Shown: positions 30,115-39,247 of the stretch, one piece after another
Layout: the number at the start of each line of letters is the position of its first letter
How positions within the stretch are numbered: the stretch's first letter is position 1
From: an uncultured Vampirovibrio sp.
Lineage (GTDB): Bacteria; Cyanobacteriota; Vampirovibrionia; Gastranaerophilales; Gastranaerophilaceae
Length of the DNA: 64,000 nucleotides
Reading direction: 5' to 3'
Assembly: GCA_910577395.1 (NCBI GenBank)
Contig: CAJTLG010000003.1
Coordinates: forward strand, 124,001-188,000
The notes under the pieces: model-generated
Seen by the model: only the letters and a program-made list of their open reading frames with translations
What the model was told of the DNA's origin: nothing
Databases searched by the model: none
Position numbers and translations under genes: made by a program

Positions 30115-31830
30115 GTGTCAACAAGCATAGATTATTTTGATTATATACGAATTTCAATAGCATCCCCGGAAAGAGTGCTGAAATGGTCATATGGCGAGGT
30201 TACAAAGCCTGAAACCATTAATTACAGAACCCTTAAACCTGAAAGGGACGGTCTGTTCTGTGAAAGAATATTCGGACCTTCAAAAGATTGGGAATGTTAT
30301 TGCGGTAAATACAAAAGAGTACGTCACAAAGGTATTATATGTGAACGCTGCGGCGTTGAAGTTACTGATTCAAAGGTGAGGCGCCATAGATTAGGTCACA
30401 TTAAACTTGCAGCCCCTGTAAGCCATATTTGGTTTTTAAAGGGTATTCCAAGCTATCTTGGCTTACTTCTTGATATGACTCTTAAAGACTTAGAACAAAT
30501 CATATACTTTAACAACTACGTTGTGGTTGACCCAGGCGAAAGCCCTTTTAAAAAATTCCAACTTTTAACCGAAGAAGAATACGAAGATTATATCTTGGAA
30601 AACGAAGACAGCACGTTAAAAGTAGGTATCGGGGCTGAAGTTGTTAAAGAATTGTTATCTGAAATTGAGCTTACAAAACTTGCTGATGATATCAGAGCAG
30701 AGCTTGATTCAGCAGGCGGTTCCGTTCAAAAAAGGGCTAAATTAATTAAAAGGTTAAGACTTGTTGAATCTTTAATTGAATCCCAAACTGAGCCTACCTG
30801 GTTTATTATGGATGTTCTTCCCGTAACTCCTCCGGATTTAAGACCTATGGTTCAATTGGACGGCGGCAGGTTTGCAACATCAGACCTTAATGACCTTTAC
30901 AGACGTGTAATTAACAGAAACAACCGTCTTGCAAGATTACTGGAAATGGGTGCTCCGGAAATTATCGTTAGAAACGAAAAAAGAATGCTTCAAGAGGCGG
31001 TGGATGCGCTTATTGATAACGGCAGACGCGGCAGAACAGTTGTAGGGCCTAATTCAAGACCTTTAAAATCATTATCAAACATTATTGAAGGTAAACAAGG
31101 CCGTTTCCGTCAAAACTTGCTTGGTAAACGTGTTGACTATTCCGGCCGTTCCGTTATTGTTGTAGGCCCGCAGTTAAGCTTAAATCAGTGTGGTCTTCCT
31201 AAGGAAATGGCAATAGAATTATTCAAGCCTTTTGTAGTTAATAAATTAATTGAAAGAGGTCTTGTTCAAAATATTAAATCTGCTAAGAAAAAGATTGAAA
31301 GGTCAGAGCCCATTGTGTGGGATATCTTAGAAGAAGTAGTTGACGGACATCCTGTTTTATTAAACCGTGCCCCAACCCTTCACAGACTTGGTATTCAAGC
31401 ATTTGAGCCTATCCTTGTTGAGGGCAGAGCCATTCAATTGCATCCGCTTGTATGTACGGCATTTAACGCTGACTTTGACGGTGACCAAATGGCTGTTCAC
31501 GTGCCGCTTTCAATTGAGGCACAAACGGAAGCAAGGATGTTAATGCTTGCAACAAACAATATTCTTGCCCCTGCAACTGGTAAACCTATTATCACACCTT
31601 CGCAGGATATGGTACTCGGTATCTATTACCTTACTATTTTGAAGGATGAAAATGCACCGGTTAAAGGTTATTTCCATAATTTCCTTGATGCAATATCAGC
31701 CCTTGAGCTTGGTAATATCAAGCTTCACGACAAAATCGTTGTAAGGGATGAAACAGGAAAGAGAATAGAAACCACTGTCGGAAGAATAGTGTTCAATGAA
31801 ACGGTTAAAAAATCCGTACTTTCACACTAG
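30115..31830 (+). CDS. rpoC1: RNA polymerase beta' N-terminal fragment (gamma subunit)
   Basis: 571 residues corresponding to the N-terminal half of beta'. It has the zinc-binding cysteines ([13 protein letters not shown] then CERCGVEV), a lid/rudder region with [16 protein letters not shown], and the absolutely conserved [12 protein letters not shown] (451 onward) whose three aspartates hold the catalytic magnesium. It starts at GTG with AAGGAG upstream. The protein stops after [16 protein letters not shown], exactly where cyanobacterial RpoC1 stops. A normal ribosome binding site precedes the next gene, so this is a genuine gene split, not a frameshift. Cyanobacteria assemble gamma and beta' as separate subunits. 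Confidence 0.96.
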   Translation: MSTSIDYFDYIRISIASPERVLKWSYGEVTKPETINYRTLKPERDGLFCERIFGPSKDWECYCGKYKRVRHKGIICERCGVEVTDSKVRRHRLGHIKLAAPVSHIWFLKGIPSYLGLLLDMTLKDLEQIIYFNNYVVVDPGESPFKKFQLLTEEEYEDYILENEDSTLKVGIGAEVVKELLSEIELTKLADDIRAELDSAGGSVQKRAKLIKRLRLVESLIESQTEPTWFIMDVLPVTPPDLRPMVQLDGGRFATSDLNDLYRRVINRNNRLARLLEMGAPEIIVRNEKRMLQEAVDALIDNGRRGRTVVGPNSRPLKSLSNIIEGKQGRFRQNLLGKRVDYSGRSVIVVGPQLSLNQCGLPKEMAIELFKPFVVNKLIERGLVQNIKSAKKKIERSEPIVWDILEEVVDGHPVLLNRAPTLHRLGIQAFEPILVEGRAIQLHPLVCTAFNADFDGDQMAVHVPLSIEAQTEARMLMLATNNILAPATGKPIITPSQDMVLGIYYLTILKDENAPVKGYFHNFLDAISALELGNIKLHDKIVVRDETGKRIETTVGRIVFNETVKKSVLSH

Positions 31831-31885
31831 TTTTTTACCAACAAGCAATATTTTAAAGAATTAAAAGAAGAGGGAAATATAAAAA

Positions 31886-34800
31886 ATGACAACGTTGACT
31901 CCTGAAACTGCAGCAAAAAAGAAGAAAAATATAGATTTTATAAATAAAACCGTTGATAAAAAAGGTTTAAACAAGCTGCTTGCCCAAATTTATCTTGAAA
32001 TGGGCGGTGCAAAAACGGCAGAGCTTGCAAATAATCTTAAAAACCTCGGTTTTAAATATGCAACAAAAGCAGGTACCACAATTTCAATCCACGACCTTTC
32101 CGTTCCGTCTGTTAAAGGTGAATTATTAAAAGAAGCCCAAGACCAGATTGAACAATCAACTTATCGTTATATGAAAGGTGAAATCACCGAGGTTGAACGT
32201 TATACAAAGGTTATTGACACTTGGTCTGAAACAACTGCAAGGCTGACCGAGCAGGTTGTTGAAAACTTTGACAGATTGAACCCTGTATACATGATGGCAT
32301 TCTCCGGTGCAAGAGGTAATTTATCTCAGGTTTCACAGCTTGTTGGTATGAGGGGCCTAATGGCAGATGCACAGGGTCAAATTATCGACTTGCCTATTAA
32401 GTCAAACTTTAAAGAGGGCTTATCTTGTACGGAATACGTTATTTCATCATACGGTGCACGTAAAGGTCTTGTAGATACGGCTCTTAAAACAGCTGACTCG
32501 GGATATTTAACAAGAAGACTTGTTGATGTTGCCCAGGATGTTATTATAAGAGATGCTGATTGTCATACGGAAAAGTCAATTAAACTGACAGCTATTATGG
32601 ACGGTGAAAACGCCATTGTTCCGCTTTTAGACAGATTATTGGGCAGAACTGTTGCGCAGGATATAGTTGACAAAGACGGTAATGTTCTTGTTGAAAAGAA
32701 CAAGACTGTTGACCGTGAAGATATAGCAAAGATTAAAGACCTTGGTCTAACAGAGGTTGATGTAAGGTCAACTTTAACTTGTGAGCTTGAATATGGCATT
32801 TGCCAAAAATGTTACGGTTGGGCAATGACCACTCAAAGACTGGTTGATATCGGTGAGGCTATCGGTACAATTGCTGCTCAGTCAATCGGTGAACCCGGTA
32901 CACAGCTTACAATGAGAACATTTCACACGGGCGGTGTATTCAAAGGTGCCGGTGCTATGAAACAGGTGCTTGCCCCATTTGACGGTAAGATTTCAGGTGC
33001 TCCGAGAACAAGGGAAATGAGAACCCGTCACGGTGATATTGTACAGGTTGCAATTAAAGAAGCCGATATCGAATTTACGGGCAAAAAAGAAACAGAAAAA
33101 ATTCATATTCCGGCCGGCGCAAAAGTTATGTTTACAGACGGTGCCGAATTCAAAAAAGGCGATAAAATTGCTGAATACGAACCGGTTTCAAAAGGTGACG
33201 GCAGCCGTTTAACAGAAAAGGCTACAAAAGATATTACATCTGATATTTCAGGTGAAGTTGTATTTGATGATTTTGTTGCTGATGAAAAGAAAGACAGACA
33301 AGGAAACATTTCAAGAACTTCAAACAAATCAGGTATTGTTTGGGTGCTTGGCGGTGATGTTTATACGCTCCCTGCCGGTTCTAAAATTTTAGTTTCAGAC
33401 GGGCAAAAAATTAAAAAAGGTGAAAAACTTGCCGAAACTTTGATTGTATCTGAACATGGCGGCGAAGTTCGTGTTAATAATTCTTTAGAAGTTGAAAAAG
33501 TTAAATTTGAAGGCAGAACAATAAATAAAATTGTTGCAGGTAAAGAATTAACAATTGTTATAGCATCAATTCAGCCTTCAAATGCCGTATTTGAACAAAC
33601 TAAAAAAGAACAAATCTGGCACGTTACTTCAACTGATGAAAAATATATTGTTAAATCTCCGATTGATACAACGGTTGAAAACGGTATGATTATCGCCGAA
33701 TTAATTGATGATGAGCACAAAGTATCATCATCAGGTGAAATCAGATATAACGGTATTGAGGTTGATGAAAATCAGGTTGTGGTTCAGGGCGGTGAAGTTG
33801 TATTCATCCCTGAAGAAATTCATCAGATATCTAAAGATTCTTCCCTTAAACTTGTTGAGTCGGGAACTTATGTTGAAGCAGGGACCGAGGTTGTTAAAGA
33901 CCTGTACACGCATATCGACGGTATTGTTGAAATTAAAGAATTCAACGATATTATCCACGAAGTTATTGTTCGCCCGGGTGAATTGCACACCCTTGACAGC
34001 ATAAATGACCTTAAGGTTGAAGAAAACGAAGTAATCAAGGCAGGTACCGTTGTTGCAGGCAAAATTAAAGCCAAAGTTGATTCAATTGTTACAATTGTTG
34101 AAAATGAAACCGATGTACTTGATGAGCTTGATGATTTAGATGAAGAAATAACAGAAGATATTGACGAAGTTGATTCGCTTGATAAGCAATCCGTTCAAAT
34201 TCTTATCAGGCCTGTTCAAAGCTTTAAAATTGAACCTAAGGATGTTTCAATTGAATTTGATACAACGGATGACTCTATTGAAATTCTTCCTTTAACGCAA
34301 TTACAGTATAAAGATGGTGCAAGAGTAAGGAACCTTGACGGTGCCGTGCTTACAAGAACATCTTTGGTTCTTTCTATGTCAGGATACTTAAGTCATCTTA
34401 AGGGTCTTGTAGAGCTTGATAAAGAAGGCAGCTTAAAAATTGTTGTTCTTGAAACATTGATTGTAAGACGTGAACAGGATGATGCAAGGACATTATCTTC
34501 AACGCAAACGGAATTATTGGTTGAAAACGGACAGATTATTGAACCGAGAACCCCTGTTACAAAAACACAGGTGTTATCTGTAGATAATTCTGTAGCAAGC
34601 ATTAAATCAACCGATAAAGATTTAAGAAGATTACTTCTTGTGTCTGAAAAATATGAACAAAAAATGCCTATTAAATCTAAGGCAACTGTTAAAAAAGGTG
34701 AGTTTATTAAACTTGACAGCGTAATATCAGCTTCAGGCGATACATCAACCGCCTCAGGACAGGTTATTGAGGCAGGCAAGGATTCAATAACAGTAAGGCT

Positions 34801-35737
34801 TGGACGTCCGCATTTAATCAGTCCGGGTACACTTTTACAGGTTGAAAACGGCGCGTTAATCCTTAGAGGCGACTTACTTGCAACTCTTGTATTTGAAAGA
34901 CAAAAAACAGGCGATATCGTTCAGGGTCTTCCAAGGGTTGAAGAACTTCTTGAAGCAAGGAAACCGAAAGATTCTGCAATCGTTGCGGAAGAAGACGGTG
35001 TTGCCGAAATTGAAATTGAAGATGATGTTGCAAGATTATACATCGTAAATGAAAACGGCAGAACCGAAATTAAATACCCGATTGAATCAAGCGTTATCGT
35101 TATGGATAAACAAAAGATAACAAAAGGCCAACCGTTAACGTCAGGCCCCTTGAACCCGCACGATGTTATCAGATTAAGAGGCACATTTGCTGCACAGCAA
35201 TACCTTGTAGATGAAGTTCAAAGAGTATATCGTTCTCAAGGTGTTGAAATTGCTGATAAACACGTAGAAGTTATTGTAAGGCAAATGAGTAAAAAGGTTA
35301 AAGTTGTTGACTCAGGAACAACAAAACTTCTCCCGGGCGAGCTTGTTGAGCTTAAAGTTATTGAGGCCGAGAACGCAAGGGTTGAGGCTGAAGGCGGTGA
35401 AGTGGCAACATTTGAAGCATTATTGCTTGGTATTACAAAGGCATCTTTGAATACTGAAAGCTTTATTTCTGCCGCTTCATTCCAGGAAACAACCAGAATT
35501 CTGACAGAGGCTGCCGTTGAAGGTAAAAAAGACCTTCTTCGCGGATTAAAAGAAAACGTAATCATTGGTAGATTAATCCCTGCCGGTACCGGTTATCATC
35601 ATTTAATCAATGCTAATGAAGAAAAGGAAAAAGAGGCCCTTAAACGTGCAGCACAGAAAAATCAGGCAAGAAAACCTTCCGCAATTCTGGAAGAGATTGA
35701 AGGGATGTTCGGCACTCCTGATTTTACGATTGAATAA
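31886..35737 (+). CDS. rpoC2: RNA polymerase beta' C-terminal fragment
   Basis: 1283 residues, close to cyanobacterial RpoC2. It begins FINKTVDKKGL, the sequence that follows the RpoC1 end in unsplit beta'. It contains the bridge/trigger-loop region (SGARGNLSQVSQLVGMRGLM, VISSYGARKGLVDTALKTAD, RRLVDVAQDVIIRD), a zinc motif (CELEYGICQKC), and the conserved C-terminal piece (RGLKENVIIGRLIPAGTG). A long beta-rich insertion splits the trigger-loop area (about residues 350-950), comparable to cyanobacterial SI3 built of sandwich-barrel hybrid motifs. A very acidic patch (DELDDLDEEITEDIDE) sits near residue 745. AGAGGG precedes the ATG, and a terminator hairpin follows. Confidence 0.96.
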   Translation: MTTLTPETAAKKKKNIDFINKTVDKKGLNKLLAQIYLEMGGAKTAELANNLKNLGFKYATKAGTTISIHDLSVPSVKGELLKEAQDQIEQSTYRYMKGEITEVERYTKVIDTWSETTARLTEQVVENFDRLNPVYMMAFSGARGNLSQVSQLVGMRGLMADAQGQIIDLPIKSNFKEGLSCTEYVISSYGARKGLVDTALKTADSGYLTRRLVDVAQDVIIRDADCHTEKSIKLTAIMDGENAIVPLLDRLLGRTVAQDIVDKDGNVLVEKNKTVDREDIAKIKDLGLTEVDVRSTLTCELEYGICQKCYGWAMTTQRLVDIGEAIGTIAAQSIGEPGTQLTMRTFHTGGVFKGAGAMKQVLAPFDGKISGAPRTREMRTRHGDIVQVAIKEADIEFTGKKETEKIHIPAGAKVMFTDGAEFKKGDKIAEYEPVSKGDGSRLTEKATKDITSDISGEVVFDDFVADEKKDRQGNISRTSNKSGIVWVLGGDVYTLPAGSKILVSDGQKIKKGEKLAETLIVSEHGGEVRVNNSLEVEKVKFEGRTINKIVAGKELTIVIASIQPSNAVFEQTKKEQIWHVTSTDEKYIVKSPIDTTVENGMIIAELIDDEHKVSSSGEIRYNGIEVDENQVVVQGGEVVFIPEEIHQISKDSSLKLVESGTYVEAGTEVVKDLYTHIDGIVEIKEFNDIIHEVIVRPGELHTLDSINDLKVEENEVIKAGTVVAGKIKAKVDSIVTIVENETDVLDELDDLDEEITEDIDEVDSLDKQSVQILIRPVQSFKIEPKDVSIEFDTTDDSIEILPLTQLQYKDGARVRNLDGAVLTRTSLVLSMSGYLSHLKGLVELDKEGSLKIVVLETLIVRREQDDARTLSSTQTELLVENGQIIEPRTPVTKTQVLSVDNSVASIKSTDKDLRRLLLVSEKYEQKMPIKSKATVKKGEFIKLDSVISASGDTSTASGQVIEAGKDSITVRLGRPHLISPGTLLQVENGALILRGDLLATLVFERQKTGDIVQGLPRVEELLEARKPKDSAIVAEEDGVAEIEIEDDVARLYIVNENGRTEIKYPIESSVIVMDKQKITKGQPLTSGPLNPHDVIRLRGTFAAQQYLVDEVQRVYRSQGVEIADKHVEVIVRQMSKKVKVVDSGTTKLLPGELVELKVIEAENARVEAEGGEVATFEALLLGITKASLNTESFISAASFQETTRILTEAAVEGKKDLLRGLKENVIIGRLIPAGTGYHHLINANEEKEKEALKRAAQKNQARKPSAILEEIEGMFGTPDFTIE

Positions 35738-35764
35738 TAAACAAATTTGCATACATTTTTTATT

Positions 35765-35793
35765 AAAGCCGCCTGTTTTCAAGCGGCTTTTAC
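35765..35793 (+). terminator. Intrinsic terminator of the rpo operon
   Basis: The stem AAAGCCGC/GCGGCTTT (35765-35772 and 35783-35790) with a 10-base loop runs into TTTTAC. It lies 28 bp after the rpoC2 stop. Confidence 0.8.
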
Positions 35794-35874
35794 TTTACTT
35801 TGCCTTAGTAGGGTATTTTAATTAAATAAACTTGTGTGTAAAATACATTCAAAAGTTATCAAAAGGAAAAATAT

Positions 35875-36345
35875 ATGTTTAAAAAAATCATCTTAATGCT
35901 TGTATTGATATTTGGCTTTGCAATAGCACCGGTTAATGCTGATGAACTTTCAGATGTGCAGGCATTTTTTGAAAACTATATTAAGGCTGCAAATTCTTAC
36001 TCTAAAACTCTTGTGAATTATTATCAACCTGATGCAAAAATTATTCGCGTAGTAATTAAACCCGATAAAACAACGCAAAGCGTTGATTTTCCTATGTCAA
36101 GGTATAAAAATGAGCTAAGAAAATCTGCTCCGCTTGCAAGGCTTAGCCGATACAAAAATACATATACGGATAAAAAGTTCGAAAAGCTCGAAAACGGTGA
36201 TTACAAAATATCTGCCCTGCGCACGCCAAATAACGATAAAAAGGGTTTGCCGTTTCATTTTATTGTAACAAATACTCCGGACGGGTGGAAGGTGAAGGAA
36301 GAATTAATGCACACTACGGTTCAGAAGTTTCTAAATACAAAATAG
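35875..36345 (+). CDS. Secreted small NTF2-like hypothetical protein
   Basis: 156 residues with a cleavable signal peptide (IILMLVLIFGFAIAPVNA). The mature part begins with a helix (VQAFFENYIKAANSYS) and alternates strands, ending in WKVKEELMHTT. This pattern is typical of NTF2-like or SnoaL-type cone folds, which in envelope proteins often act as small binding or accessory domains. AAAAGGAAAA precedes the start. It is a single gene between the rpo terminator and the degenerate cysteine-rich cassette. The fold call is by eye only. Confidence 0.6.
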   Translation: MFKKIILMLVLIFGFAIAPVNADELSDVQAFFENYIKAANSYSKTLVNYYQPDAKIIRVVIKPDKTTQSVDFPMSRYKNELRKSAPLARLSRYKNTYTDKKFEKLENGDYKISALRTPNNDKKGLPFHFIVTNTPDGWKVKEELMHTTVQKFLNTK

Positions 36346-36347
36346 CT

Positions 36348-36629
36348 TTATTGCATAAATAAAATAGCGCTAAATCCAGGTAACAACAGTGCAAAAAAGG
36401 CAAGAGTATTTGGGCAGTAACCGGTACCGCAGGCGTTAGTAAGGTCAGTAACACCTCCGTTAAGGCTTGGCGCAAAGTAAACGCCGTAAGACTTAGGGGT
36501 GCTCGTCCATACATGGTACGGGTAGCAGACGTCAGCATTAACCGCAACGCCGGGTGCGGCGCCCTTACACAGCCCGGGCGAAGGTGAAAAGCTTGGATAA
36601 CACCTCGGTGCACCGGTAAGCTTTTGCAG
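36348..36629 (-). pseudogene. Broken copy of the cysteine-rich pilin/surface-like cassette
   Basis: A 94-codon open stretch with no start codon, bounded by an in-frame stop upstream (36630-36632). It aligns in frame with the protein at 251-625: TGAPRC, LCKGAAPG, CYPYHVWTSTPKS, LNGGVTDLTNACGTGYCP and NTLAF match TGAPRC, KCKGAAPG, CYPNHIWTDTLKS, LNNGVINLTNACNTGYCP and STLAF. Only the C-terminal module is present. Just upstream on the same strand (36631-36655) is CACAAGCCGGGGTTC, matching the 5' end of the dispersed repeat. The rest of the gap up to 36847 contains nothing I can name. Confidence 0.6.
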
Positions 36630-36847
36630 TTAAACCGAGAACCCCGGCTTGTGTGCCAAACACACAGAATTTGCTGTATTTGTGACAGGTTTTTCAATTT
36701 AACGGTATAAACTTCCGTTAAAGATATTTATAATATACACCGCCGGTGAATATTAAAACTCAATGCGGCCCTGTCTGACGATTTAGCATACAATCCTTTT
36801 TTTCTGTTAAAATCCTTGAATTTTAACACTCTAAAAAAGGAAATATT

Positions 36848-37402
36848 TTATTTATGGTTTGTAAAATCAGAAGCGTTTCTTAAATCGTTAAGATACTGCT
36901 GACCATTCATAACTTCCTGATATAACTGGTTCAGGTTTTGTTCCAATTTTCCTAATACTTGCTGTGCATAGGTTTGCGCACCGTCTTTAATTCTTATGCT
37001 TTCTTCATTGGCATTTAATCTGACACTTTCAGCCTCATTGAAGGCTTTCATTTTAATATCTTCGCATTCCTGAATAACCTGTTCTCTAAAGCTTTTTGCC
37101 TTTTCTTCCATATCTCTCATTATGCTTGACTCATTCAGCATTCTGTGGCGTTCATTTTCAGCATCTGCTATTATCCTGTCAGCTTTCATTCTTGCATCCT
37201 GAAGGATATCGTCTTTTTTTCTTAAAATAACATGTGCATCCCTTATTTCATTTGAAACGGCATCAGGGAAACCGTTAATAATCTTTGATAATTCTTTGCT
37301 TTTCACCACTACATAATGACCCGGTACTATGTGCAGCCCGACTTCCCAAAGTTCGTTTAATTTATCTATTAAATCGTACATTTTTTCTTCTGACTGTGAC
37401 AT
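36848..37402 (-). CDS. Coiled-coil protein (DivIVA/AtpF-like), downstream of coaD
   Basis: 184 residues, mostly a long charged coiled coil (ILQDARMKADRIIADAENER ... VRLNANEESIRIKDGAQTYA) that resembles the stalk of DivIVA or ATP-synthase b-type proteins. A short N-terminal region contains GHYVVVKSKELSKII. It has no membrane segment. The gene starts one base after the coaD stop, so they form an operon. A coiled-coil gene next to coaD is a recurring arrangement, but its function is not known to me. Confidence 0.65.
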   Translation of the reverse strand: MSQSEEKMYDLIDKLNELWEVGLHIVPGHYVVVKSKELSKIINGFPDAVSNEIRDAHVILRKKDDILQDARMKADRIIADAENERHRMLNESSIMRDMEEKAKSFREQVIQECEDIKMKAFNEAESVRLNANEESIRIKDGAQTYAQQVLGKLEQNLNQLYQEVMNGQQYLNDLRNASDFTNHK

Positions 37403-37403
37403 A

Positions 37404-37922
37404 CTAAAATTCTGCCTTTCGTTCCTTATTCTTTTGTAAATATTCTACCACACTTTTTGGAACAAATTTAGAAACATCTTGTCCCAATGTTGATAATTCT
37501 TTAACAATTCCTGATGATATAAAATTGTATTTTGGTTTTGTAATTAAAAACACTGTTCCGATTTCAGGAGCAATGGCCTGATTTGTTTGGGATAGTTGCA
37601 TTTCATATTCAAAATCCGATACGGCCCGGAGCCCTCTGATTAAAAATTTTGCGCCTACTTTTCTTGCATAGTCTATCGTAAGCCCGTCAAAGGAATCCAC
37701 CTCGACATTTTTAAGATTTTCAATATCTTCAATAGATTTTCTTATAAGCTCCACCCTGTCTAATGTAGGCAAATAAGATTTTTTGGAATTGTTTTTTAAA
37801 ACAGCAATTATAACCTTGTCAAACATTGAAGAGGCTCTTTCCAAAATATCAAGATGCCCCTTTGTTACAGGGTCAAAGCTTCCGGGGTATACTGCAATTT
37901 TCATTTCATTTGTGCTATTCAC
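37404..37922 (-). CDS. coaD: Phosphopantetheine adenylyltransferase
   Basis: Catalyses ATP plus 4'-phosphopantetheine to dephospho-CoA, the penultimate step of coenzyme A synthesis. The 172 residues carry the nucleotidyltransferase motif YPGSFDPVTKGHLDI, the region RGLRAVSDFEYEMQ, and ISSGIVKELSTLGQDVSKFVP, all diagnostic. The frame opens at GTG (37922). The ATG at 37904 gives the more usual family N-terminus (MKIAVYPG). A TATAAT on the minus strand (37930-37935) ends seven bases before the GTG, so the start point lies at about the GTG and the ATG would have an 18-base leader. Confidence 0.95.
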   Translation of the reverse strand: MNSTNEMKIAVYPGSFDPVTKGHLDILERASSMFDKVIIAVLKNNSKKSYLPTLDRVELIRKSIEDIENLKNVEVDSFDGLTIDYARKVGAKFLIRGLRAVSDFEYEMQLSQTNQAIAPEIGTVFLITKPKYNFISSGIVKELSTLGQDVSKFVPKSVVEYLQKNKERKAEF

Positions 37923-37929
37923 ACTAAAT

Positions 37930-37935
37930 ATTATA
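37930..37935 (-). promoter_or_regulatory. -10 element of coaD
   Basis: A perfect TATAAT on the minus strand lies seven bases before the GTG at 37922. As with nanE, the implied transcript has little or no leader. Confidence 0.4.
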
Positions 37936-38037
37936 TAATTAAAATTTTTTTGCCAAAATACATGTTGGCGCTAAAACCTAATTTGTAACAAAAAGTTTAC
38001 AAACTGTTAAAAATTCCCTAAAATTCATGCTTTTCCC

Positions 38038-38059
38038 ATGACTTTTTTAAAAAAGTCAT
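38038..38059. promoter_or_regulatory. 22-bp perfect palindrome upstream of the flagellar operon
   Basis: ATGACTTTTTT and its exact complement AAAAAAGTCAT abut with no loop, about 85 bases before the first flagellar-cluster gene. The T-run inside the arms is not placed as in a terminator. It could be a dimeric-regulator binding site or a cruciform. A smaller palindrome TCCGTAACGGA follows near 38115. Confidence 0.4.
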
Positions 38060-38142
38060 TAATTTAGATGATATTCAAGGTTTATGTGTAAAGTATTTCT
38101 TAATCATGCCGTCATCCGTAACGGAGGGAGTTTTAGGTAAAA

Positions 38143-38796
38143 ATGTTTAATCCTGCTATCCAAAGCTATATAAATTCATCAGGTGAGGCTCAGGCAAAGG
38201 CAAGGGCAAAGCAGATTGATACGTACTTAAATTCAATCTACCCAAGCGAAAAACCGGCAGTATCACCTGATATCAAAGCTCCTTTTGGTGCAAAGCCCTT
38301 TAATGAAGTATTGAAAACTTCAGCTGATTCAAAGCAGGTATTCAAGCTTGATATGCCGCCAAACGTGCCCTCTATGCCATTTGGGTCTTTATCTGTATCG
38401 GGCAGAGGCAGAAATTTTTCTAAAAACGAAATTCTGAGTCTGATAGACAGAACTGCAGATAAATACGGGGTAGACAGTAAACTTGTGCGTGCCCTTGTAA
38501 AGCAGGAATCAGGCTTTAACCCGAATGCTAAATCCCATGTCGGTGCCATGGGTCTTATGCAGCTTATGCCGTCAACTGCCGCAGGTCTTGGTGTTAAAGA
38601 CCCTCTTGACCCTGTGCAAAATATAGACGGCGGTGTAAGGTATCTTAAATCAATGCTTGAGAGGTTTAACGGAAATAAAATCCTTGCTCTTGCTGCCTAT
38701 AATGCAGGCCCTAACGCCGTGAAAAAATATAACGGTGTCCCCCCTTATAAAGAAACCCAAAACTATGTACGTTCAATTTTAAGTATGTACCTGTAA
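38143..38796 (+). CDS. Lytic transglycosylase (SLT, goose-lysozyme fold)
   Basis: 217 residues. The C-terminal 120 form a soluble lytic transglycosylase domain: LVRALVKQESGFNPNA with the catalytic glutamate, the GAMGLMQLMPSTA core, GGVRYLKSML and AAYNAGP near the end. It cleaves peptidoglycan glycan strands. The N-terminal part is Ala/Lys/Pro-rich with no visible signal peptide, so export is probably through the flagellar apparatus, as for FlgJ-type rod muramidases. It is the first gene of the cluster, 40 bp before fliE, which supports a role in opening the wall for the rod. Confidence 0.88.
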   Translation: MFNPAIQSYINSSGEAQAKARAKQIDTYLNSIYPSEKPAVSPDIKAPFGAKPFNEVLKTSADSKQVFKLDMPPNVPSMPFGSLSVSGRGRNFSKNEILSLIDRTADKYGVDSKLVRALVKQESGFNPNAKSHVGAMGLMQLMPSTAAGLGVKDPLDPVQNIDGGVRYLKSMLERFNGNKILALAAYNAGPNAVKKYNGVPPYKETQNYVRSILSMYL

Positions 38797-38836
38797 ATTC
38801 CTGTTTGCGTAAATTATAAAATAAGGAAAATATAAA

Positions 38837-39163
38837 ATGACAGAAGGTTTTACCCCAAAAATTAATCTAAATGACAGAATGGAGCATACAAAGCTTTCAA
38901 CAAGCCTTCCCCCGACACGATTGAAGGGTGTGGAACAACCCGAAACAACGGATTTTAAATCGGTATTTTCAGGGCTTGTAGAAAATCTGAACAAAGACCT
39001 AAATGCCCCGGATGAGCTTACAAAAGATGCTATGGTGGGGAAAGCTGATATCCATGATGTTATGGCAGCCATTTCAAAATCCGAAATTCAGGTAAACATT
39101 GCAACCACTGCTGTTGGTAAAGTCATACAAACGTATGAAAAAATCATGCAAATTACAATCTAA
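38837..39163 (+). CDS. fliE: Flagellar hook-basal body protein FliE
   Basis: 108 residues. FliE links the MS ring to the rod and is exported early. The C-terminal half is diagnostic (VGKADIHDVMAAISKSEIQV and VGKVIQTYEKIMQI); the N-terminus is poorly conserved, as usual. It lies immediately upstream of fliF, the conserved neighbour. ATAAGGAAAA precedes the ATG. Confidence 0.9.
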   Translation: MTEGFTPKINLNDRMEHTKLSTSLPPTRLKGVEQPETTDFKSVFSGLVENLNKDLNAPDELTKDAMVGKADIHDVMAAISKSEIQVNIATTAVGKVIQTYEKIMQITI

Positions 39164-39247
39164 AGTTAACTAATAATAATTTTAATAGTATAATTATTTG
39201 TGTAGTAATCTAAAATCACCGGTTATCAACTATAAGAAAGATATAAA

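Noticed and set aside
30115..35737. rpoC as a single gene broken by a frameshift
   Set aside because: The break is at the known cyanobacterial split site, with a stop, a spacer and a proper ribosome binding site before rpoC2.
36314..36697. Minus-strand frame of 127 codons
   Set aside because: It is in a different frame from the cysteine-rich cassette homologous to 251-625, and its composition is not protein-like.
38090..38143. Riboswitch (c-di-GMP type) ahead of the flagellar operon
   Set aside because: Purine-rich CCGTAACGGAGGGAG looked suggestive, but the conserved core and tetraloop sequences are missing.
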